Assembly (NCBI RefSeq): GCF_010183535.1
Contig: NC_071332.1
Span: forward strand, 5,208,001 to 5,272,000
Origin: Caenorhabditis remanei
Lineage: Eukaryota > Nematoda > Chromadorea > Rhabditida > Rhabditidae
Direction of reading: 5' to 3'
DNA length: 64,000 bases
The position numbers were made by a program, and so were the translations under genes. Below the pieces are notes generated by a model. That model did no database searches, was not told the DNA's origin, and saw only the letters and a program-made list of their open reading frames with translations. Every line of letters begins with the position of its first letter. Position 1 is the first letter of the stretch. Positions 33,632 through 44,063 of this stretch are shown piece by piece.

Positions 33632-34753
33632 CTATTTCTTCTTATGCTTGATGCACAATTCGACTAGCGAGTTGATCGCAAAGTCGTAAGCTTCGAATGT
33701 GTCAAATGTGTTGCATCGAGTGAAACTGAAAAATTGATTGGAATATTGCAAATAATGGGAACTAACCGAATCGCTTTGATCGTGTCCCCATGCTTCACTC
33801 TTCCGTATTTCGTCAAACGGTCGCATTCAAGATCAATGAATGCCACCACGCCGCATCTGCAAGAATGAATTTAGAAGTCATTTCTACAATAAATGAGATT
33901 TCTTGAACAATCTACCCACCTGGTAGCCCCATCTCTGCAGATGATAACAGTTGGTCCCTTCAACGGGCTTCCCAAATACTTGCGTGTTCTCTCCACCATC
34001 TCCACCAATTCCGCCGGAGTCATTTGATCAGCACGATTGAACTTGACCGCTTTCAGATTTTTTCCATGATCCTTGATATCTGCAGTGGCTAAATCATCAG
34101 TTCCCTTCTCTCCCTTCTTCGTAGCCAATTTTTCGAACTTTGGTGCGATTTGACTGAAAAATTAAATATTTAACTTTTCAGCAACAAGGTCTCCATGGCT
34201 ACCTCGAAAATTCATCAGAAGATTCGGCAATGATAATCGCTTCCGCTTTCACATGATCCACCATTTTGAAGAAATCCTTGGCGGCGGCTGCGTCACGAGG
34301 TGCTTGAGCAAGAATGTACTGGTCTTAAACAGAATTATAAGACTTTCCTCGGAATCGGGAAGACTCACTTGGTCTCAAACCTTCAACCCACGATGCATGA
34401 TAATACTCGAGATCAGGAACGATGACACGAGTTTGATCATACAACCAGACACTTTCCGAAGCGTTCTTCTCTTTTGGGGCTCGGAAATAGTTGATAAACG
34501 TCGGCGACTCCAAATAGTACTCTTTGTACAATTCGGCTACTCCCGCCTCGAAAGATTTTCCGGGAGTTTTTCCGATAACCTGAAAACTTGGACTGTTTTT
34601 AAGTACTTATTCCTCCCGGATACTTACAAAATCACAGAATTTCTTCGGCGACAGCATCGTAGTCTTCTTTTTACGAGTGGAACGTACCGACATCCGATTG
34701 GTTCCTATAGCGAGAGCAGTCGCTTTACCGTTTGTTTGCAAGGTGTCGGCCAT
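33632..34753 (-). CDS. protein tyrosine phosphatase domain protein, altered active site
   Basis: Six exons (34753-34628, 34579-34369, 34323-34203, 34153-33920, 33856-33767, 33725-33632) join in phase to 291 residues. Essentially the whole chain is one PTP domain: YYHASWVEG near residue 105, NQYILAQAPRDAA (the conserved YILTQAP block), and the phosphate-binding loop VIICRDGATRCGVVAF. In that loop Cys225 and Arg231 keep the CX5R spacing. However, the usual His before Cys is Ile, and the SAGVGRTG segment is replaced. The WPD loop reads RAD (residues 193-195), so the acid Asp is kept but Trp and Pro are lost. It resembles the expanded, often germline-biased worm PTP family. It may be a weak enzyme or a phosphotyrosine-binding pseudophosphatase. 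The start ATG follows a TTTCAG site that could be a trans-splice acceptor. Confidence 0.85.
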
Positions 34754-36296
34754 TTTTCTGAAACTTTTCTGATAGCTTGAATTCTTCAGAACCAACAACT
34801 CACCGTTACCGAAGACAAACTGTTGACCAGCTCACACTACACAACGCTTCTTGTCGAAGGTACTGATTTTGATTCTGATTGATTCAATCGATAAGGGAAT
34901 CTAAAGATGACCCGGTGGCCTGAAAGGAAACTGGAAAGGTCGACGTGAATTTCAAAATATTTTTCTTTTATCAAAAGTTTCTGCTCGAAAATAGAATGAG
35001 TTTCACGAGTGAAATCTAGACATTTTCTTCATTGAATTTAACCTTATTAGACTCGTTTAGTCATATACATTCTAATCTAATAGTTCGAAAAAAAACACTT
35101 GAAGCGTTTTTTTCTCAGCAGGTGGTTTAACAGCAGACATTTAAGTGTCCTACTATTTTGGAAACTATTTTGTTGCTTTGTTTTGTTTAGTTCTTATTTG
35201 TGAAATATTTTGATTCGGTGTACTTTTAGAAGATGAAATTCATAACTTATCGAGTCAGAGTAATGCTACGAGTTTGTATTCTTGATAAGGTTTTTTTTCT
35301 AGTTTTGTTATGTGATATAGTATTTGCAATGAGTTTTTCTTTTCATACTTTGTTTCCTATTCCACTGAAATTAGAATTCAAACGGTTGCATCGAAACTGG
35401 GCTTCAAACCAACTTTATAGCAACACCTCTTATATAAATGCATCCTTCTGCTCTCCGAATTTTCAGCTACCAGGATATCAATAAACTTCAGTTTCCCAAT
35501 TAATAAATTTCCCAAAGCAATAAATTATCGTTTTTCACAGAACAGAAATCAAACGACGTTCCGTTTTAAGATCGGTATGGTAACAAATGCAAAAAATTGC
35601 GATAGAACGCAGTTTCTCGATACTAAAGAGCAGGAGAACGTTCTGTGGTTGAACCAGATTTACTCACATACTATAGACTATCACTGAAACCAAAAGAGCA
35701 AACGCTATCATGCAAAGAAATAAGATATAGAAACATCAGAATCTTGTCGAAAAGTAAATCTGATAAAGTGCAGTGGAGCGCACATACCTCTCCCTTGGAA
35801 TGATCTTGCAAATATATATTTCACTCATATCCTATAAGTACTAACACTGAACTTTTCGCATTCTCATTGGGGCGCACTTTGTCTCTCGGAGGACCAATTG
35901 TATGTCTTCTGACCTGTGTGTTAATGTCACACGATTCTAGTTTGAGAGCAATTAATTTTTCCTTCGATGATTATATCCTTCAAAACCTTCAATTGGCACT
36001 TTAATTCCAGCTCTTTTTGTTGATTCATTTCTCTTTTTTCTTTTCCAACACGAATTTTATACTCATTTTACTCCAACAACTTTCAGAATGCTTAATTTTC
36101 TTCATTTCAAGTAAAAATAATGAGGATAGTATCACTCATTGAAGCGAACAGAAACATTCTTCTCCAAAAGTGGGTGGAGTCTATTTTTCTGTTCTTTCCT
36201 CTTTTCACTCTTGCTTCATTGTTTTTCTCTTTCTTACCTTCTCGTATTCACTCGCAATTTCTGACATTTTTGTGAAGTGAAACGTAAGAATTTCAG
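34754..36296. other. divergent intergenic region
   Basis: This lies between the PTP gene (minus) and the srg-like receptor (plus), so it presumably carries both promoters. An 83-codon plus-strand frame at 35233-35484 starts at an ATG and is followed by AATAAA-like sequence, but it lacks splice context and a recognisable domain; I do not call it a gene. TTTCAG directly precedes the receptor ATG at 36297. Confidence 0.4.
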
Positions 36297-39200
36297 ATGA
36301 ATTGGGTTACTATATGTCAGATGATATATGGGATTCCTTCGTTTTTATTGCTATGGTTTTTCTTCTGTTTGCCAATTATTTATAAGAAGAAATTGAGCAA
36401 TCCGTTCTATAGATTACTGCAAATTGATCTAATGGTGGTAAGTTTATAAAAAAGTAGAGTGTAGTATCTATTTTCGTTTGTTGTTTGCAAGGAGATAGAC
36501 ACGAGGAGTACCGTTCCGCATGTGTAGTCGCGTGCTCATGACTTCTAGAATATTTACCAAACTTGAGTAAAGAATAGAATTCATACTATTATAAATTCAC
36601 GGTCTGCTGCCGGAAAGTGTTAAAGGCGCATCTAATTTGTTCGAATTGGTTTCGAAGCGGAAAGTATGATTTGCTGTTTTTTCAGACTTAAAATACGATA
36701 TCTGATTTTTTCAACTACAAGATCATTCCGCGATATCTCCAATTAATTGAATGCGCCTTTAAAGGGGGACACCGGTATTCCAGAAATTGTGATTTTTGAT
36801 ATGGATCGACTCAGAAAACAAGAGAAAAGTCTCTTAGAATCAGGCCCGAAAATAAGTCAAAAACAAGTTATGAGGCCTCAAAGAGTCAAAAAAGGGCCTC
36901 TCGCCGTGAAGATTTACCTTATATTTCATCACTTTTTCACGTGCACCGCGAGTGAATTTTTCCTTGAAATATATAAGGCAAACCTTCCACGGCGAGAGGC
37001 CCTCTTTTGACTCTTTGAGGCTTCATGACTTGTTTTAGACTAATTTTGGCTCTGGCTCTAAGACACTTTTTTCTTATCTCTACAAAATTCTGAGTCGATC
37101 CATATCAAAAAATCACAATTTCTGGAATATCGGTGTCCCCCTTTAACACCCTCCGGCAGCAGTTTGGTGTTGCAATGAATAAATAGTGTCACTTTCCATT
37201 TCAGAAGTATACGGTAGTCTTGCAAACCTGACAAAGTACCCAAAACATTCCCATGATCGTTGAACTTTCCCATTCCTTTCTCATGCAGACACTCATGTTA
37301 CTTCGTAAAAATTCAATTTAGTTAGTCAGAAGGAAAACCAATAACTGTGACGTTGTGTGCTTTTGGATTCTTGGTTTCTTTCCCACTGACTCCAATTGTA
37401 ACATTTAGAAGGAAGTAATTATTTATAACAAAATGTTCGTAGTTTTTTGAATAAATTATTCATAGTTAGAGAAATCACCTGTTGTGCCTGAAGTATTAAC
37501 AAAAATGTTATAAAAAATCGAAAAGTCACCTCTCAAAAAACACTTCCAGAACATCACATGCTACATAAACACATGGACAGCAATACGTTTGGAATATTTT
37601 CCGGAAGGAGTGAGATGTTTAGTTTTATTGGAAAGAGCAGTACCGGGTATCTTGACTTTGTCAAAATGTCTTGTTTCGGTGTAAGTTTGATTGAAAGCTG
37701 ATTGACATGATATTCCACGCTTCCAGATATTTCCACATGCAAAACGTAACTGGCCTCTCTTTGGTAGTGTATCGTTTCACTTCTGTACATTACTTGAACT
37801 CGGAACAGGTACAGTACCGACCAAAATTAATATCATATTTTGCCTTTTTCAGTGGAAAATGCCCAACTTTGAGAGTGTGTCAAAAGTAGAGCTCCGTTTT
37901 TATAGTTATCAATTTTTTTGTTCGGGCACTTCCTAGAGAGTTATATTAATTTTAAGTGGACAGCTCAAGAATCGCTCTATTTTGGACTGAAATTGGTCGA
38001 TTTGATTGAGAAATTACTTTGTCGATATGTAACTTGGTTGGGAGTGTCCGTACAGAAAAGTTATCAACTACAAAAATGGAGTTATATTCTTGGTCTGTTT
38101 GATTCCATAAAAAATTGTTTTGTGAGACAGTTCGTATTACCATGACACACTCTCAAAGTTGAGCATTTTCAACTGAAAAAGACAAAATATGATAACTTTT
38201 TGGCCTGCACCGTAGACCTTGAACATATTTCTCAGACTCATAATTTCTATTTCAGCATTGGAACCGGTGGTACTTTCTTGTTCCAATCTTCGGAGTCTTT
38301 TATTCATTTGCTGTATTATCTCCTTGGTATATCAGTGGCTATCTGGTTACAAGAGTCAGGCTGATCAATGGAAGACTTGAGAAATGTGTGAACCAGGTTT
38401 CATGCTTTTTCTATTTTCAAGAGAACTTTTTTCATTTGAGGTAGCACTTTCCACTCATGCCGCTGTGAATCCAATATTCGCAACATTTTATTTCATGCTA
38501 ATATTGTTGATCGGAGTATGGACAACAGTTAAATTAGAAGAAAAAGGGAAGAAAAGTCACTCGAGTCAGCACAGGCATTTTGTGAGAAAATTGACAAGAG
38601 TTATAGCATGTAATAGTTTTTTGATGTCGGGTAACTTGATACTTTTAGTGAGGATTTACAGGAGTTGTAAGTGAATTAATAAGACGTTTTCAGTTCGTGA
38701 TGAGTGTTGCTTACATATTTTATATACCTTTGTTAATACTCGAAATTCAGTCAATTGTGGTGACGTTTACATCAGATATGGTGAGTTGGGGATTAGAAAT
38801 TGGTCAAAGGGGCGAATAAAATGTTGAGCTCTCCAAAAAAATCTGACTGTAAAAAGTTGTAGCTTTGCTCGTGCAGAGAATAGTAATATTTTTGAAGCGA
38901 ATAGCAAAAAAACACCAATAAAATTAGAATTTTTTATGCATAACGACAGAACGAAAAACGAAAATTCAATTGAAGTACCCCCTCATGGGGCCTGAGAGTG
39001 AGTACAAAATCAACCGCGCTCCGCTGAAATCAGCGACAATTTCAGCGAGAAATTCAAAATAACTGTCTTGTTTAAAAATTGTAATAATTTTTTAGTAGAA
39101 TTGATTTCAAAACGGCAGTCGAAAAATTTACCAAAATTGCGAGAAAAGTAATACAAATCGGCTCAAAAGTGGTCGATTAAGCCGAGTATCAAAATGCCAC

Positions 39201-39607
39201 AACGAAACAGCGAATTGAGAAATTAAATTTTGAATTTGCCCCCCAAGTCTAGTGGAGCGCGTTTAATTTTAGTACTCACCCCCGGACCTCGTGCCACCTA
39301 TATTACAGGTTTCACGGTAATGTAAGCTAGAAAATTATCTATCGAAACTTTTGACCAGTCATCTGATTTCCCTATTTCTAACGCCATGTGACTAATGATT
39401 CAACTGAACCTCCGAACACAGCCATATCCGATCCAAGACAAGTTCTTAGAAGAAAAAATCTTTCAGGTAACCCTCGCAATGCCTTACATCCTCTTCGCGT
39501 TCGATTCCAACATCCGACGATTACTTCGAATTGAAAAGACTCCTGATATTGCGAGACAGTTCAACAGTTGTTCTGGCAGAACGATATCAAACTACGCAAT
39601 AAACTAA
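36297..39607 (+). CDS. serpentine chemoreceptor resembling class G (srg)
   Basis: Seven exons (36297-36437, 37550-37680, 37727-37808, 38256-38396, 38441-38647, 38694-38780, 39467-39607) give 309 residues with about seven hydrophobic segments. Class G-like landmarks are YGIPSFLLLWF in TM1, NPFYRLLQIDLM after it, CYINTWTAIRLEYFPEG, VPGILTLSKCL, YFHMQNVTGLSLVVYRFTSV, and the C-terminal AMPYILFAFDSNIRRLLRI after TM7. The product would be a G-protein-coupled chemoreceptor on sensory cilia. Introns 1, 3 and 6 each contain palindromic repeats, making the gene unusually long. The TM6/TM7 junction uses a 46-base intron with a GTGAGG donor; reading through it gives a premature stop. The srg class assignment is inference from motifs; another srx/srt-like class is possible. 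Confidence 0.78.
36597..37170. repeat. palindromic element, family D (copy 2), interrupted
   Basis: The left end CACGGTCTGCTGCCGGAAAG, with TGTTAAAGGCGC, is mirrored by AACACCCTCCGGCAGCAG at about 37145-37162. The family D interior is split by a second palindrome (36760-37143). It lies in intron 1 of the srg-like receptor. Confidence 0.75.
36760..37143. repeat. palindromic element nested in family D
   Basis: It begins TTTAAAGGGGGACACCGG and ends with the inverse CGGTGTCCCCCTTTAA. The arms carry GAAATTGTGATTTTTGATATGG with its mirror, and CAAAGAGTCAAAAAAGGGCC with its mirror. The element interrupts the older repeat, giving a relative order of insertion. Confidence 0.8.
37809..38212. repeat. 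palindromic element, family A (copy 2)
   Basis: It starts TACAGTACCGACCAAAATTA directly after the exon 3 donor of the srg-like gene and ends GGCCTGCACCGTAG. The arms share AAATGCCCAACTTTGAGAGTG and GACACACTCTCAAAGTTGAGC with the other copies. Confidence 0.85.
38975..39300. repeat. palindromic element in srg intron 6
   Basis: GGGGCCTGAGAGTGAGTAC and ACCGCGCTCCGCTGAAAT are mirrored by AGTGGAGCGCG, TTTAGTACTCACCCC and GGACCTCG. The arms are diverged but clearly inverted. A CGCTCCGC-containing stretch also recurs near 45710. Confidence 0.65.
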
Positions 39608-40013
39608 GTATTGTTATTACTTGAGTGTTATGATGAGAAGCGATCTTCGATCCATATGATTAATGAAATGATATCATCACTCAATCATCTTATCATCTCC
39701 TTCTTCTTCTTCTTCTTAGTTTTTCTGTTCTAACCCATATAACTTTTTTTCTGTTTCTCACTTACCAAGTTCGGCGAGAACAAGAAGAGAAAAAGAGAGA
39801 AAAAGAGAGAGATCGATTCCAATTTGTGTATCCTATTTTACAATTTCTTTTCCATCTTCTCGCCTGTTTTTGTTTCGATTACCTTCAATGTTTCTATTTA
39901 TTTTAGAATGAAAATATCAATTTGAAAACCTGTTGCTTTTTTGTTTTCTTTTTCATGTCTATTCTCCCTACAAGTCTCTTCTTCTTACTTACCATAATAT
40001 TTCAGGTCATCAG
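39608..40013. other. intergenic gap before the metalloproteinase
   Basis: It contains a TTCTTC microsatellite (about 39701-39717), a GAGAAAAAGA tandem run (about 39788-39812) and a TTTCAG site shortly before the metalloproteinase ATG. No exon is seen. The short spacing leaves room only for a compact promoter. Confidence 0.4.
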
Positions 40014-43000
40014 ATGTGGCCTATAATTTTATTGGGCATTGCTGGAGTTGTGTCAGCTGGAAGTCCAGGAACAAATGGAGATATCAATCAACCACAGTTA
40101 CAAAAAGAATTATTGGAGGAGGCAAAAGTGAGAACTTTTTGAAAATTTGAAAATGCTGTTTTGTTAAGAAGGGTACAAAAATTTAGAAATTTCTGGATAA
40201 AAAAATTTTGTAAAGTTTGGTAATTTTCAGTTGAAATCGTCTAACTTTGAGAATGTGTCATGGTAATACTGATTGTCCCATCAAGTAGATTTTTAATGAA
40301 TTATAAAGATCAAACCTGGAACTTCGTTTTTGTAGTTGACAACTTTTTTGTACGGACATTCCCTAGAGAGTTATAGTCATTTTAAGACGACATTTCCAAA
40401 ATTGCACTATTTTACACTGAAATTGGCCGATTACCGGTCTAAATTTAGATAGTTACCGCTGTGATATAATCCTTCAAAACATTTCCATAAACTTTTATCA
40501 GAAAAAGTAGGTCAAAAACCAAATCTACTTCCTGGTCACAGCATAACGATTTATTCAGGTTTACCTCTTCAAATTCGGATACATGATCCCTGACGCTCAT
40601 CAACCGGTCAAATCAGTTCAGGAACCAACTCAACAACAGATTCATGATGCTCTAATGTATATTCCTTGTCTATTTTTAAAATTCAAAATAATTTTAAAGT
40701 TTTCAGCCGCTTCCAGTCCGCATTCTTATACTACTCATCGGGTACTGTTGACGTTCCAACTCAAGCAAAAATGAATGAATGGAGATGTGCAAATAATGAT
40801 ATGGATAGAGGATCTCCCATTGCTCGTGAGTACTTTTTGCTATTTTCAGTGTAAAAATTGTATTATTTTAGCGGCTTCAAAGAAAGAGTTGTGGACCAAG
40901 AAATCATTGACCTACAAGATAGTGAACACTCCGAAGACACTATCACAAGCTCAGATCAAGTCAGCAGCTCACGAGGCATTCGAGCAATGGACCAAAGCCA
41001 GTGGATTCAAGTTTGTGGAGACGACAGCTCAGAACCCAGATGTCACTATTACATTCTATGACGTACCACAGAGCAATTTGAGAAGTGAGACACAATTTTA
41101 TTTTAAGTTTTTTTCCTAACCCGAGTCCGTTTCAGTCGCCGGCAGTGCGTCCAAACCGCTCAACAGTCATATCATCTTGGACAAGAACCAAGAATGGGCA
41201 TACAAGTCACAGGCACCAATGGGAATCTCTTTATACCACACACTTCTTCATGAGATTGGACATATTCTCGGATTACCACACACTTTCTATCGAGGATCCA
41301 TCATGCACCCAATTTTCAAGCCAGTCCTTCTTCCATTCGGTACATTGGACACTGTTCCAAACGTTGATCGTCTCGCAATTCGTAGAATGTATGGTGAGTA
41401 ATTCGCAAAGTTCGAATTTAATTGAGTGACCACTTGATGATTCAATGTTCCGTTACAAGTCAGAAAAGAAGAGAAAAAGTGAAGTTATGGTTCAGTGATC
41501 AGAAAGATTATATGGAAAACCAGCTGAGGGAAGGAGGTTGTCGCGCCTCCGACGCACTATTTGTAATTTTGCTAATTGAAAAATCTACAAAGTGTACCGT
41601 AAAACCTCTAATAGAGACGCACCCGCTAACAAGAGTTTGAAGCATCCTATCTCGGTTCTCTTTGAAAATATAAAAATTGTTTCAACTGAAGAAATATTCT
41701 ATGAATATTAAGCTATATTTTGTCAGTTTACAGTTTTTGATATTTCCTTTGGGAGCCGAGATATACCGCTGGGAACACGCACCTCTAAACGAAGAGTTTT
41801 CTTCTGAACCATTTTTTATTTTTACATTTTCGGTCCAATTATTAGCAAAACACGCTTCTTACAACCATAGATTAGGTATAAATTTTTGTCCATCTTTACT
41901 TAGTTTCACAAATCACAAAACTTGATTTAATTACTCAATTTTGATTCCAAGTCTATATTGGATTCTAGCCTTGACTCTAGCCATTAAGTGGAATATAGCC
42001 ACACATTTTTCTATTTATAAAACTCTTCCGAATTAAAAAAAACCTCGTTCTCTTCTCATTCATCTCAACGAAACCAAAAGTCATTCGTGGTTTTTTTGTG
42101 TCCATCTCGTGAAGAACAGCTGCATTCTCCTAGTCAGCTCTCCTGCTCTCCTTCTCTCGCTTCTCCATTTCTCATAAATTTTCCTTTTCGTTTCACCCAT
42201 TTCATTTGTGCCAGTGGCTCAAGATGAACTTGATTTCATCTCTGTTTCTTCTTCTTTCTATTTATGTTCTCTGTATTGAAAGTGGACCGCCTGGTATTGA
42301 GATAAATGATAATGATGTTGAAGAGAACACTAATAATAATCAAGAAGGAGAAGCAACTACAGGAGAAGGTTTGTAAAATATGATCGTGTTGGATTTTGTT
42401 CGGAATGCAGTGTTCTTTGTGCTAGGTTAGTATTCTGATTGATCTTGGTTGTCTTCGGATCGTGATGGGCAAAAATCCAAGTACCGCTCAAAATGTTATC
42501 AACTTTGGCTGTTTTCAGTAGAAAATTACCAATTTGAAAGGTATTTCGGTGTCATCTGATTGCCCGACAAACTCAATTTTTGTATGGGTTGAACAGAGCA
42601 AAAATAGCACATCATTTATGTAGTTGACCAATTTTTTGTAGCGACACTATCTTGAAAGTTACAGGTTGTCAAAGTGAAAAGCTCCGAAATTTCGTTAGAA
42701 TGCACGGAAATTAATCGGTTTCAGGGATAGATTACTTTGACGGCCTGTAACTTTCAAGGTACAGTCCCTACAAAAAAATGGTCAACTGCAAAAATTATGT
42801 GATATTGTTGCTATTTTCAGCCCATACAAAACAAAATTCTTCGGACAATCAGGTGACACCGAAAGACACTGTCAAAGTTGGCCATTTTCCACTGAAAAAA
42901 TCAAAACTATAGATACTTTTGAACGTTACTGTAGCATCAGGATTCCCATCTTCACAGTCATTTTTCTCATAGTTAGGAATTCCAGGCATTCACTCTTCAG

Positions 43001-43968
43001 GTAATAACTTCAAAACTTGACCGGAAACATGTGACATGCTCTCGCTGGCACACTTGTCAGATCATATATCTTTCCTCGTTCATCTCTTCTTTTTTTTCAG
43101 GACTCTCGTCCATCGATCACTCGGTTCCATCATCCGACGTTGCTCAATCAAAGTGTCCAAAGCATATTGACTCGGTTGTAGCCAGTGAGTATTTTTAGAT
43201 TGATTCCCAATTAGATTTCTTGTTTTTTTTCCAGTCAACGACCAGGAATGGTTGTTATTCCGTGACAACAAGGTGTACAAGTTGAACAACAGAAAATTCG
43301 TCGACTCCGGTCGCCCGATCCAACAAGTGTTCCCACGTGGACCTCAATTCGTGAATGCCACCGTCTCGTCGGGTCCGTTGACTCTGTTGTTCGTGGAGAG
43401 AACTATTTATGGATACGAGTATGATGGAGTGCAGTTCACGTTAGTTTGAATTTCATCTGGAACTCTATAAGATATATAATTTCAGAGAAGCTCAAAACTA
43501 TCCAAAGGAGCTTCATGATCGTGTACTTTTCTATCCACAAGGTGCATTCCCACTTAACAATGGAAGTGTCATTTTGTTGTCTGTAAGTTATTTTCTGCCA
43601 TACTTGTCGAGACCCGGCCTCGCAAAGCCCCGAATGCCCGGGCCGTTTTTGTTGATTTTTCAGCATTTTTTCTAAATCTGAATGATAGTCGAAAATTTGA
43701 CTTTCTACTTCAGTTTTCAAATCTTTAAAAATTTCAGGGAAATGTGTTCGCTACATACAACGTGAATCAAAACGCCCCATCGTTCCTCAACGACAAAAAC
43801 CGCTACTTCCCAAATCTCCCTGAAGACGTGAGAAGTGGAATCGAGAAGACTCAAGGGTTCACCGATTCCTACTATATGTTCGATGAGGCAACTGTCTCGG
43901 ACTACGACATGAATTCAAAGCAGGTGCTCCAGTTGCAGAACATTCCAGACTTCTTGAAGTGCGCCTAA
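40014..43968 (+). CDS. matrix metalloproteinase with hemopexin exons (zmp family)
   Basis: Exons 40014-40127, 40559-40656, 40707-40825, 40872-41084 and 41136-41393 encode a signal peptide (MWPIILLGIAGVVSAGS), a propeptide with a cysteine switch (WRCANND, Cys98) and the catalytic domain. The latter carries the zinc motif HEIGHILGLPH (220-230) and Met-turn SIMHP (Met238). In phase, 43101-43184, 43235-43439, 43486-43582 and 43738-43968 add a hemopexin-like domain from KCPKHIDSV to the terminal FLKCA, giving 472 residues, a usual size for this family. It would be a secreted endopeptidase acting on extracellular matrix. The junction is ambiguous: after MYG the sequence GGTGAGTAA is both a perfect donor and, if unspliced, GlyGlu-stop, giving a 269-residue minimal enzyme. 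The switch motif lacks the usual PRCGxPD residues. AATAAA lies at 43984-43989. Confidence 0.85.
40213..40440. repeat. palindromic element, family A (left half)
   Basis: ATTTTCAGTTGAAATCG, TCTAACTTTGAGAATGTGTC and TGTAGTTGACAACTTTTTTG match the left arm and interior of family A. No complete mirrored right arm follows. It lies in intron 1 of the metalloproteinase gene. Confidence 0.65.
42224..43968 (+). CDS. possible alternative transcript: secreted hemopexin-only protein
   Basis: An ATG at 42224 opens MNLISSLFLLLSIYVLCIES, a strong signal peptide. An acidic stretch follows (EINDNDVEENTNNNQEGEA), and then a GTTTGT donor after 42368 in phase 1, the phase needed by the hemopexin exon at 43101. 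Joined to the four downstream exons it would give 253 residues: a secreted hemopexin domain without protease. The exon sits inside the large intron of the metalloproteinase gene. The alternatives are a separate gene directly after a short hemopexin-less protease, or an internal promoter of one gene. The signal peptide and the phase match are seen; transcript structure is inference. Confidence 0.55.
42478..42902. repeat. palindromic element, family A (divergent copy)
   Basis: It runs from AAGTACCGCTCAAAATG to TTTGAACGTTACTGTAG. The arms include AGTAGAAAATTACCAATTTG with ATTTCGGTGTCATCTGATTG, mirrored by CAATCAGGTGACACCGAAAG and GGCCATTTTCCACTG. It lies in the intron between the alternative first exon and the hemopexin exons. 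Confidence 0.75.
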
Positions 43969-44063
43969 TTTGTATAAATTTTGAATAAAATGTATGACCT
44001 GTGTGACCTACTAATAATCTTTTATTAATGTGAAAATATCATCGGAATAAACATTTTTATGTA

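Noticed and set aside
35233..35484. 83-codon frame between the PTP and srg-like genes
   Set aside because: It has an ATG and a hydrophobic stretch, but AT-rich random-looking composition and no family or splice evidence.
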